A stretch of 64,000 nucleotides of DNA from an uncultured Bacillota bacterium (GTDB lineage: Bacteria; Bacillota; Clostridia; Oscillospirales; Oscillospiraceae), in assembly GCA_947426945.1 (NCBI GenBank), contig CANEFX010000003.1, forward strand, positions 62,001 through 126,000. The letters run 5' to 3'. This document shows, piece by piece, positions 56,325-64,000 of this stretch. Positions within the stretch are counted from its first letter, which is position 1. The number at the start of each line of letters is the position of its first letter. The notes beneath the pieces were generated by a model. That model did no database searches and had not been told where the DNA came from. It saw only the letters and a list, made by a program, of their open reading frames with translations. A program made the translations under genes and the position numbers.

Positions 56325-57749
56325 TTATTCCTTTCCGCTCCAGCAGTAGGTGCATACTTTGTCCTTGTCGATACCGATGGCCTCCAAAAGGCCGTTCAGG
56401 GACTGGTAACCCAGGGAGTCGAAGCCGAATTTTTCACAGATGGTTTTCAGCATGCAGCCGCCCCGCTCCGTCGAGGCGTCAGCGTACTCCTCCAGGTGCT
56501 CCTGACCCCCGTCTCCCTCCAGTTCCTGGATGGTACGGCGGGCAAGGAGGTCCATGTCCGAATTGCCTCGGGAGAAGTTCAAATATTTACAGCTGTACAT
56601 GATGGGGGGACAGGCGGAACGCATATGAACCTCTTTGGCGCCTGATTCATAGAGGAATTCCACCGTCTCCCTCAGCTGAGTGCCCCGAACAATAGAGTCG
56701 TCCACAAAGAGAAGCTTTTTGCCCTGAATCAGCTCGGGGACGGGAATCTGCTTCATCTTGGCCACCTGGTTGCGCACATCCTGGTTGTCGGGCATGAAAG
56801 ACCGGGGCCAGGTGGGCGTGTACTTTACGAAGGGCCGGGCAAAGTGGGCGCCGCTCTGGTTGGCGTAGCCGATGGCATGGGGAATACCGGAGTCGGGAAC
56901 GCCGGCCACATAGTCCACGCAGGGAAGAGTCCCGCGCCGCTTCTCATCCCGGGCCATAACGGCACCGTTGCGGTAGCGCATGACCTCCACATTAACCCCT
57001 TCGTAGTTGGAATTGGGGTAGCCATAGTAGCTCCAGAGGAAAGCGCAAATCTTCATCTCCTCCCCGGCAGGGGAGAGAATGTCGAAGCCGCCCGGGCGGA
57101 TGCGGACGATCTCCCGGGGACCCAGCTCATAGGCGTCCTCGTAGCCCAGCTTGTGGTAGGCGAAGGATTCAAAGGAGACGCAGTGTCCGTTCTCATTTTT
57201 CCCGATCAGAACGGGCAGGCGACCCACCCGGTCCCGAGCGGCAATAATTTCCCCGTTCTGGGTGAGGATGAGCAGAGTGAGAGAACCCTTGATCGCCTCC
57301 TGGGCATGGAGGATGCCGTCTACCAGGTTATCCTTCTGGTTGATGAGGGCGGCAGCCAGCTCAATGGAGTTGACCTTGCCGGAGCTCATGGCCATAAACT
57401 GGTGTCCGTGGTCGGAAAAGTACCGCTCTACCAGCTCTTCCGCGTTGTTAATGATGCCCACGGTGGTAATCGCGTACAGGCCCAAGTGAGAGCGGACCAG
57501 CAGAGGCTGAGGGTCGGTATCGCTGATGCAGCCGATGCCGGAGCAGCCGTGAAATTTGGCCAGGTCCTTCTCAAACTTGGTGCGGAAAGGGGTATTCTCA
57601 ATAGAGTGGATCTGGCGCTGGAACCCGTCTCTGGCGTCATGGAGGATCATGCCGCCCCGGCGGGTGCCCAGATGGGAGTGGTAATCCACCCCAAAAAAAA
57701 TGTCAAGAGAGACGTCCCGCGTGGAGACGGCCCCAAAAAAACCGCCCAT
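56325..57749 (-). CDS. purF: Amidophosphoribosyltransferase-like (PurF) protein lacking N-terminal Cys
   Basis: MGGFFGAVSTRDVSLDIFFGVDYHSHLGTRRGGMIL...; PRPP-binding loop LLFVDDSIVRGTQLRETVEFL; C-terminal Cys residues; RBS ctaaggagg at normal spacing. Confidence 0.88.
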   Translation of the reverse strand: MGGFFGAVSTRDVSLDIFFGVDYHSHLGTRRGGMILHDARDGFQRQIHSIENTPFRTKFEKDLAKFHGCSGIGCISDTDPQPLLVRSHLGLYAITTVGIINNAEELVERYFSDHGHQFMAMSSGKVNSIELAAALINQKDNLVDGILHAQEAIKGSLTLLILTQNGEIIAARDRVGRLPVLIGKNENGHCVSFESFAYHKLGYEDAYELGPREIVRIRPGGFDILSPAGEEMKICAFLWSYYGYPNSNYEGVNVEVMRYRNGAVMARDEKRRGTLPCVDYVAGVPDSGIPHAIGYANQSGAHFARPFVKYTPTWPRSFMPDNQDVRNQVAKMKQIPVPELIQGKKLLFVDDSIVRGTQLRETVEFLYESGAKEVHMRSACPPIMYSCKYLNFSRGNSDMDLLARRTIQELEGDGGQEHLEEYADASTERGGCMLKTICEKFGFDSLGYQSLNGLLEAIGIDKDKVCTYCWSGKE

Positions 57750-57772
57750 GTATGCTTGTCCTCCTTAGATAA

Positions 57773-58459
57773 TCAGGCGAAGAACAGCTTGGACAGGGTC
57801 ATGGGGTCGATATACTGTCCGTCCTTATAGACACGCATGTTGCCGGAGGCGATCTCGTCGATAAGCATGACTCTGCCCTCGGCATCGTAGCCGTACTCGA
57901 ACTTGATGTCATAGAGGACTAAGCCTTTCTCCTTCAGATCATCGGCCACGATTCTGGTAATCTTCTGGGTCATGTCTTTGATGTCGTCGTACTGTGCCTC
58001 GGTCATTACATCCAAGGCCACCAAAGCGTCCTTGGTCACGAGAGGGTCGCCCTTCTCGTCGTTTTTAAAGGTGGTTTCCACATAGGCGGGCAGGTCGGCA
58101 CCCTCTTGGATATACTCACCGTAGCGGCGGAAGAAGGAACCTACCGCTTTATGGCGGCAGATGACCTCCAGGCCCTTACCGAACACCTTGGCGGGCAGAA
58201 CCTCCATGGTGGTGCTGTCCAGATCGGCGGAGACGAAGTGAGTCCTGATACCGGCGGCGTTGATTTTTTCAAAGAAGTAGATGGACATGCGCAGGTTGAC
58301 GTCTCCTACGCCGTCGATGGTCAGGCCGACAGAATTCTCGCCGGGATCGAACACGCCGTCTTTGCCGGTGCAGTCGTCCTTGAACTTGAGCAGGTAGTTG
58401 CCGTTCTCCAGGGCGTAGACGTTCTTGGTTTTGCCGGTGTAAACCAGTTTGTTTTCCAT
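57773..58459 (-). CDS. purC: Phosphoribosylaminoimidazole-succinocarboxamide synthase
   Basis: [62 protein letters not shown]. Confidence 0.95.
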   Translation of the reverse strand: MENKLVYTGKTKNVYALENGNYLLKFKDDCTGKDGVFDPGENSVGLTIDGVGDVNLRMSIYFFEKINAAGIRTHFVSADLDSTTMEVLPAKVFGKGLEVICRHKAVGSFFRRYGEYIQEGADLPAYVETTFKNDEKGDPLVTKDALVALDVMTEAQYDDIKDMTQKITRIVADDLKEKGLVLYDIKFEYGYDAEGRVMLIDEIASGNMRVYKDGQYIDPMTLSKLFFA

Positions 58460-58481
58460 GATAAATTCCTCCAAAAATAGT

Positions 58482-59027
58482 TTAAATTTTGTCGGCCGGT
58501 CCTGTTTGCGGGAATGTGGCGGGGGAAAAGGGGCAGTCTTTCAGTTCCGCCTGGAGGCTGGCCTCTTTTTCGGCAATCTGATTGGCCATCTCCTCCCGGG
58601 CCTGGTCCAGCTTTGCGGCCAGCGCGCCATCGGAGACGGCCAGAATCTGAGCGGCGAGCACCCCGGCGTTTTTGGCCCCGTTGATAGCCACGGTGGCCAC
58701 GGGAATACCGCTGGGCATCTGGACAGTGGCCAGCAGGGCGTCCAGGCCGTCCATGGCGCCTCCCTTCATGGGGATGCCGATGACAGGAAGGGTGGAATTG
58801 CCGGCAAAAGCTCCCGCCAGATGGGCGGCCATGCCGGCGGCGCAGATAAGAACGCCGAAGCCGTTGTCACGGGCGCCTTTAGCGAACTCTGCGGCTGCGG
58901 CAGGGGTGCGGTGGGCACTGAGGATATGGGCCTCATAGGGGATGCCGAACTCATCCAGCTGCCTGCACGCCCCCTGGACCACGGGCCAGTCGCTGTCAGA
59001 GCCCATAATAATGGCCACTTTTTTCAT
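58482..59027 (-). CDS. purE: 5-(carboxyamino)imidazole ribonucleotide mutase
   Basis: [47 protein letters not shown]. Confidence 0.95.
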   Translation of the reverse strand: MKKVAIIMGSDSDWPVVQGACRQLDEFGIPYEAHILSAHRTPAAAAEFAKGARDNGFGVLICAAGMAAHLAGAFAGNSTLPVIGIPMKGGAMDGLDALLATVQMPSGIPVATVAINGAKNAGVLAAQILAVSDGALAAKLDQAREEMANQIAEKEASLQAELKDCPFSPATFPQTGPADKI

Positions 59028-59045
59028 AAAACCACTCCTTTGAAA

Positions 59046-59085
59046 AAAGTTTCAGGCTATCTGAGGGTACAGACAGCCTGACAGA
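59046..59085 (-). promoter_or_regulatory. Leader hairpin with U-tract (candidate transcription attenuator) upstream of purE
   Basis: Minus strand: caggctgtctg-tacct-cagatagcctg aaacttttttc. Confidence 0.6.
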
Positions 59086-59186
59086 TTACAAACAGGGAGT
59101 TGACAGATTGGGGCCGTGAAGAAGCTGAAAACGGAAGCCGGAGAAGCAAAACAAAGAAAAGACCCCCTTCTGTTAGTTTGGCTCCC

Positions 59187-59215
59187 ATTTTATAGGAAAA
59201 ACGCAGATTTGGCAA
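59187..59215 (-). promoter_or_regulatory. Putative sigma-A promoter of purE operon
   Basis: Minus strand TTGCCA - 17 bp - TAAAAT. Confidence 0.55.
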
Positions 59216-59284
59216 GAGGGAGAAGTATTTTCGTATGTTTGTACAAGAAATGAGAAAAATCCGACAAAAAAGTGGGAAGTAGCG

Positions 59285-60373
59285 TCACAGCAGGCCGGCG
59301 GTGGTGAGGATGCGCTCCACCTCCTCCACCCGCCGGGGCCATGCGGCGACGGCCGCCCGGTCCATCCGCCGGGCGGAAAAGCCGGGAGCTTCCTCCAGGG
59401 CGTGGGCGCAGAGGGTGGCGAATTCATCCGGGTCGTGAGCGTTGTACACCACGTCGGGAAACTGCTCTACCTGGCCGGGCCAGAGCATGGTGACCACCGG
59501 CTTTCCGGTAGCCAGATACTCATAGAGCCGGGGGGAGACCACGTCGTCATAGGGACGATCCTCCCGGAGAAGGTCCAGCAGCACGTCGCAGCGGTACAGC
59601 CAGTCGGGCACCTCCGACGCAGGCCTGGAACCGGGAAGAAAGACGTTGGACAGCTTATTCAGCCGACGCAGAAAGGGATTTTCCGCCTCCACGGGGCCCA
59701 GCAGCAGAAATCCCCAGTCGGGCCTGGCCTGGGCGGCAAGGAGCACCGGGGAGAGGTCCAGTCCGGCCCGAATGGTGCCGCACCAGCCGAAGATGGGGGC
59801 GGTCACGCCAGGGAGCGGGTCGTGCCGGGGATTGGAGGGTTGAAAGAGAGGAAGATTGATGCCGTTGGGCAACAGGGCGATATTGGCGCTGCAGGGAGAC
59901 AGCCGGTCAGACAGCTGGGGGGAGGCGGCAAAAACCACATCCGCCGCCTGGGCCAGGCTCCCTTCCCAGTGGGGAGGCAGGCCGTCCCAGGCCTTGTCGC
60001 AGTCGTAGACCAGAGCACCGTAGTCCAAGCGATCCAGCAGATGGATATGACGGGGGTGGGTGGTCCACAGCAGCGGCTCGACAAAGCCCTTGCGGCCGGC
60101 GGCCTCCCGAATAAAACGACTTACCCGGGTCCAGGCCAGGCTGAACAGAAACCGCTGCTGTTCCTGAATGGGAAAGAGAACGGGGGGCAGGGTGTAAGCA
60201 GTAACATTAGGGCGTACCTGCCGCCCCTTTTGACGGAAAGAGCGGTCCCGCCGGCTCTGGGCCGGGGAAAAATATAAAATCCGCGTGTCCCTCAGCCGGG
60301 ATACCAGCTGCTGGGTGCGGCCGGGCAGTGTGTTGGACCAGGGTTCGCTGGAAAGACAGAGGATCTGCTTCAA
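59285..60373 (-). CDS. Glycosyltransferase family 1-like protein
   Basis: MKQILCLSSEPWSNTLPGRTQQLVSRLRDTRILYFSP...; PIFGWCGTIRAGLDLSPVLLAA; VSPRLYEYLATGKPVVTM. Confidence 0.82.
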   Translation of the reverse strand: MKQILCLSSEPWSNTLPGRTQQLVSRLRDTRILYFSPAQSRRDRSFRQKGRQVRPNVTAYTLPPVLFPIQEQQRFLFSLAWTRVSRFIREAAGRKGFVEPLLWTTHPRHIHLLDRLDYGALVYDCDKAWDGLPPHWEGSLAQAADVVFAASPQLSDRLSPCSANIALLPNGINLPLFQPSNPRHDPLPGVTAPIFGWCGTIRAGLDLSPVLLAAQARPDWGFLLLGPVEAENPFLRRLNKLSNVFLPGSRPASEVPDWLYRCDVLLDLLREDRPYDDVVSPRLYEYLATGKPVVTMLWPGQVEQFPDVVYNAHDPDEFATLCAHALEEAPGFSARRMDRAAVAAWPRRVEEVERILTTAGLL

Positions 60374-60491
60374 GGGGGTGACCTCCCAAATCCGGAAATC
60401 AAGGTTGACTTAGAGGGGTTTTTCTTCTATTATAATCATGGCGGCTTAGTCCGTCAAGCAAAAAGTTTACATAATATAAAAGGAGGGCGAA

Positions 60492-61043
60492 ATGCTGGAT
60501 ACGATACTCCAACTGGACGGACAGCTGCTGGTAGCCATTCAGGGCCTGCATTTGTCCTGGCTGGACCCCATAGTGTCATTTTATACCAAGCTGGGGGATG
60601 CGGGGCTGCTGTGGATCGCCCTGTCCCTGGGGCTGCTGTTCTGCAAGCCCACCCGAAAGGCGGGGGCACTGGCGCTGGCGGCCATGGCGCTGGGGCTGCT
60701 GATCACCAACATTACCATCAAGCCCCTGGTGGAGCGGGCCCGGCCCTGGCTGGATTGGCCCATTGTCCCTTTGGTGACCGAGAAGGACCCCAACTCCTTC
60801 CCCTCGGGCCACACCTGCGCCGCCTTTGCTGCCGCGATGGTCTGGGTGCGGACCCTGCCCCGGAGGCGGGACCAGATTATTGCGGCGCTGATGGCCGTGC
60901 TGATGGGACTGTCCCGGCTCTATGTGGGAGTCCACTACCCCACCGATGTGCTGGCGGGGGCGCTGGTCGGCTCGCTGTGCGCCTGGGCAGTTTGGAGGGC
61001 GTATCAGCTCTATGAAAGCAGAAGGAACCGCGTTTTTAAATGA
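60492..61043 (+). CDS. PAP2-superfamily phosphatase
   Basis: NITIKPLVERARPW; FPSGHTCAAFAAAMVW; SRLYVGVHYPTDVLAGALVG (three PAP2 motifs). Confidence 0.92.
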   Translation: MLDTILQLDGQLLVAIQGLHLSWLDPIVSFYTKLGDAGLLWIALSLGLLFCKPTRKAGALALAAMALGLLITNITIKPLVERARPWLDWPIVPLVTEKDPNSFPSGHTCAAFAAAMVWVRTLPRRRDQIIAALMAVLMGLSRLYVGVHYPTDVLAGALVGSLCAWAVWRAYQLYESRRNRVFK

Positions 61044-61071
61044 ATTTGTGGTGAAAATGGAGGAAAAAATC

Positions 61072-61926
61072 ATGTGGAAAAATGTAGGCTATTACAATGG
61101 GGAGATGGGCCCTCTGGAGAATATGAAGGTGTCCATGGGGGACCGGGCCCTCTATTTTGGCGACGGCATCTATGAGGCCACCTGCGTGGCCAACCGGGTC
61201 CCCTTTGCCATTGAGGACCACCTGGACCGGATGTACAACAGCCTGCGGCTTCTGGAGATTCCCTTCAAGATGGAGCGGGAGCAGGTGAAGGCGGAGCTGC
61301 AGAAGGTAATCGATGCAGCGGAGGATGCCCCTATCCACTTCCTGTACTGGCAGATCACCCGCGGAAACAGCCCCCGGAACCATGTGTTTCCCAAGGACGT
61401 GGAGCCCTCGCTGATGATCTTTGTCAAGCCCCATACCATGAAGTCCATGGAGGTGCCCTACAGGCTTATCTCCCTGGAGGATACCCGATTTAAGCTGTGC
61501 AACATCAAGACGCTTAACCTGATTCCCAGCGTGCTGGCCAACCAGAGGGCACTGGAGGCCGGCTGCGACGAGGCGGTGCTCCACCGGGGCAGCCGGGTTA
61601 CCGAATGCGCCCACAGCAACATCTCCATCCTGAAGGACGGGGTGCTGCGTACCGCCCCTACCGATGAACTGATTCTTCCCGGCATCACCCGCAAGCATCT
61701 GCTGGCGCTGGCGAAGGAGCGCGGTATTCCGGTAGCGGAGGAGCCCTTCTCTATGGTGGAGCTGATGAATGCCGATGAGATTATCGTTACAAGCTCCAGC
61801 GCCCTGTGCATGCAGGTGGAGTCTATTGACCGTATTCCCGTAGGGGGGAAGGATCCGGAGCGCCTGAAGCTCCTCCAGAATTCCTATCTGGAAAAATTCC
61901 GGCGGGAGACCGCACTCGTTGGGTAA
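61072..61926 (+). CDS. Class IV aminotransferase (D-amino-acid/branched-chain type)
   Basis: MWKNVGYYNGEMGPLENMKVSMGDRALYFGDGIYEATCV; LPGITRKHLLALAKERGIPVAEEPF. Confidence 0.88.
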   Translation: MWKNVGYYNGEMGPLENMKVSMGDRALYFGDGIYEATCVANRVPFAIEDHLDRMYNSLRLLEIPFKMEREQVKAELQKVIDAAEDAPIHFLYWQITRGNSPRNHVFPKDVEPSLMIFVKPHTMKSMEVPYRLISLEDTRFKLCNIKTLNLIPSVLANQRALEAGCDEAVLHRGSRVTECAHSNISILKDGVLRTAPTDELILPGITRKHLLALAKERGIPVAEEPFSMVELMNADEIIVTSSSALCMQVESIDRIPVGGKDPERLKLLQNSYLEKFRRETALVG

Positions 61927-61954
61927 AGTGGACGGGACGGTGGGAAAAAATAAC

Positions 61955-61983
61955 TTGCATTTATGTGGAAGATATAATATAAT
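61955..61983 (+). promoter_or_regulatory. Putative sigma-A promoter of the TAXI-TRAP operon
   Basis: TTGCAT - 17 bp - TATAAT. Confidence 0.65.
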
Positions 61984-62024
61984 AGACTTGCAAGCACTGA
62001 TTTGCTTGTACATCCATACGGCAA

Positions 62025-62065
62025 AAGCCCGATCGGGCTTTCGCTCTTCCGAAATTCGGAAGAGC
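62025..62065 (+). promoter_or_regulatory. Two adjacent palindromes in the 5' UTR of the TAXI gene
   Basis: aaagcccga-tcgggcttt then gctcttccgaa-a-ttcggaagagc. Confidence 0.55.
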
Positions 62066-62095
62066 ATGCCAGACTGAAAAATGGAGGAAGAGAAT

Positions 62096-63046
62096 ATGAA
62101 GAAGAAACTCGCATTGGCCCTCGCTCTGGTTATGACGATGAGCGTGGTGCTGGCCGGCTGCGGCGGTAAGGGCGGCAAGCTGACCTTTACCACCGGCGGC
62201 GAATCCGGTACTTACTACGGCTTCGGCACCAACCTGGCCGGCCAGATCAGCGACAAGACCAAGACCACCGTTACCGCCATTGTGGGCAAGGGCTCCAAGG
62301 CCAACATCGAGCTGATGGACCTGGGCGACGCTCAGCTGGGCTTCGTGCAGTCCGACGTTATGGCCTACGCCTATAACGGCGAGCGCCTGTTCGAGAAGAA
62401 AATCTCGGGCATTTCCACCGTGGCCGCTCTGTACATGGAGCAGGTCCAGATTGTAACCCTGGACCCCACCATCAAGTCTGTGGCCGACCTGAAGGGCAAG
62501 AACGTCTCTGTCGGTGAGTCCGGCTCCGGCGTGTACTTCAACGCCGTGGACGTGCTGAACGCCTATGACCTGGATGTTGAGAAGGACATCAAGCCCACTT
62601 ACCAGGGATTCGGCGACAGTGCCGACGCCCTCCAGGACGGCAAGATCGACGCCGCCTTCGTGGTTGCCGGTGCCCCCACCACCGCTGTCACCTCCCTGGG
62701 CGCCAGCCGGGACGTGTATCTGGTCAGCCTGGATGACGCCCATATCGAGAAGCTGATTGCCGCCTCTCCCTACTACAGCAAGAACGTCATCGCCAAGGAT
62801 GTGTACAGCACTCCTGAGGATGTGACCACCGTGGCAGTGGGCGCCGTCATCATCGCCCGTGACGACTGCACTGACGACGATATCTACAATGTGGTCTCCG
62901 GCATCTTCGACAGCATCGACACCCTGGGCCATGACAAGAAGAATGAGCTGAATCTGGACTTTGCCGCCAGCATCACCGCTGTGCCCTATCATCCCGGCGC
63001 CGCCAAGTACTTCACCGAGAAGGGTTACACTGTTCCCACCAAATAA
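62096..63046 (+). CDS. TAXI family TRAP transporter solute-binding lipoprotein
   Basis: MKKKLALALALVMTMSVVLAGCGG lipobox; KLTFTTGGESGTYYGFGTNLAGQIS; VNVGESGSGVYFNAVDVL-like TAXI motifs. Confidence 0.92.
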   Translation: MKKKLALALALVMTMSVVLAGCGGKGGKLTFTTGGESGTYYGFGTNLAGQISDKTKTTVTAIVGKGSKANIELMDLGDAQLGFVQSDVMAYAYNGERLFEKKISGISTVAALYMEQVQIVTLDPTIKSVADLKGKNVSVGESGSGVYFNAVDVLNAYDLDVEKDIKPTYQGFGDSADALQDGKIDAAFVVAGAPTTAVTSLGASRDVYLVSLDDAHIEKLIAASPYYSKNVIAKDVYSTPEDVTTVAVGAVIIARDDCTDDDIYNVVSGIFDSIDTLGHDKKNELNLDFAASITAVPYHPGAAKYFTEKGYTVPTK

Positions 63047-63131
63047 AATCATGTAGCAGCCATCGGACTGCGGTGGATGACCCTCCACCGCAGTCCATTG
63101 TGTGTACTAAGCGTTGAAAGGAGAGCAGAAC

Positions 63132-64000
63132 GTGAGTTTGTGGAAAAAAGAAAAGGAAACCCCTCCTCCCGTCAGCGAAGCTATGACAGACTCCCAGGAG
63201 GTAGGGACCGCGGCCGACGTGGACGAGGTTATGAAAAAATTTGACCGGGAGTCCAATGTTCGGGTCTGGGAAGGGACGCCCAAATGGATCGTGAAGGCGC
63301 TGATGATCGCCTTCTCTCTGTTCTGTATGTACCTGACCTTGTTTGACAAGAACCAGGCCGAGTTCCGTCTGTGCACCTTCCTGGGCGGCATCATCATCAT
63401 CGGCTATCTGAATTTCCCCATCAAAAAGGGCATGGTCAAGGTAAACAGCCTGCCCTGGTACGACATTATCATCATGATCGCGGGCTGTATCCCCTTCTTC
63501 TATTTCGCCTTCAACGCGGAGAAGATCGCCCTGACCGATTATACCATCGTATCCAACGATTTTATGCTGCTGGGCTTTGCCGTCATCGGCATCTTGGCCA
63601 TGGTGGAGCTGTGCCGGCGCAGCGTGGGCCTGCCCATCCTGTGCGTGGTGGGCGTGCTGCTTTTGTATACCCTCTTCGGCGCCCAGATCCGGGTGGGCAA
63701 GGTGCTTTTTGATCTGTTCTACACCACCAGCGGCATCATTGGCACCCCCATTTCCGCCTGCCAGAAGTTTATTGTCATGTTTATTATTTTCGGCGCGTTT
63801 TTGGAGCGCACCGGAATTTCCAATTTCTTTATCAGCCTGGCCAACTGCGTGGCCGGCTCCTCCTCCGGCGGCCCGGCCAAGGTGGCCGTCATCTCCTCTG
63901 CCCTGTGCGGCATGGTGTCCGGCTCCTCGGTGGGCAACACCGTGACCACCGGCTCTGTCACCATCCCCATGATGAAGAAGACAGGCTACAAGGGCGAGTT
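63132..64000 (+). CDS. TRAP transporter fused permease subunit (3' truncated by window edge)
   Basis: GTG start MSLWKKEKETPPPVSEAMTDSQEVGTAADVDEVMKKFDRES...; multiple TM helices; FIVMFIIFGAFLERTGISNFFISLANCVAGSSSGGPAKVAVISSALCGMVSGSSVGNTVTTGSVTIPMMKKTGY. Not in ORF track (no stop). Confidence 0.9.
   Translation, partial: MSLWKKEKETPPPVSEAMTDSQEVGTAADVDEVMKKFDRESNVRVWEGTPKWIVKALMIAFSLFCMYLTLFDKNQAEFRLCTFLGGIIIIGYLNFPIKKGMVKVNSLPWYDIIIMIAGCIPFFYFAFNAEKIALTDYTIVSNDFMLLGFAVIGILAMVELCRRSVGLPILCVVGVLLLYTLFGAQIRVGKVLFDLFYTTSGIIGTPISACQKFIVMFIIFGAFLERTGISNFFISLANCVAGSSSGGPAKVAVISSALCGMVSGSSVGNTVTTGSVTIPMMKKTGYKGE

Overview
64 kb of a GC-rich Clostridia/Oscillospiraceae-like chromosome (taxonomy inferred from gene content, not tested). 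Backbone loci: an electron-bifurcating-type [FeFe]-hydrogenase operon (hydCBA), leuS, rpsU, a cysteine synthase, a two-component system with a flavodoxin-like gene between regulator and kinase, nifJ (pyruvate:ferredoxin oxidoreductase), a minus-strand purine operon (purE-C-F-M-N, PurO-type IMP cyclohydrolase, stand-alone AICAR transformylase, purD) and a TAXI-TRAP transporter running off the right edge. A mobile island (about 26.65-39.81 kb) sits in the middle: a tyrosine integrase at one end, nested direct repeats at both ends, a degenerate serine recombinase, an AT-rich unknown 348-aa protein, a sigma-like protein, truncated XRE and ParB-like genes, and a two-component/ABC cargo operon whose permease carries an M1-peptidase-like domain. 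Best follow-up targets: the island boundaries and its AT-rich ORF (possible PIN-like nuclease), the oriT-like palindrome cluster, a 21-bp inverted repeat flanking the island locus, a PurF lacking the N-terminal catalytic Cys, a PTS Enzyme I homologue reduced to its N-terminal half, a deacetylase-like protein lacking canonical catalytic motifs, and a structured convergent intergenic region. Both edge CDSs (1-1652 minus, 63132-64000 plus) and two small genes (31419-31559, 43145-43321) are absent from the supplied ORF track and were read directly from the sequence. No tRNA, rRNA or CRISPR array was recognised.
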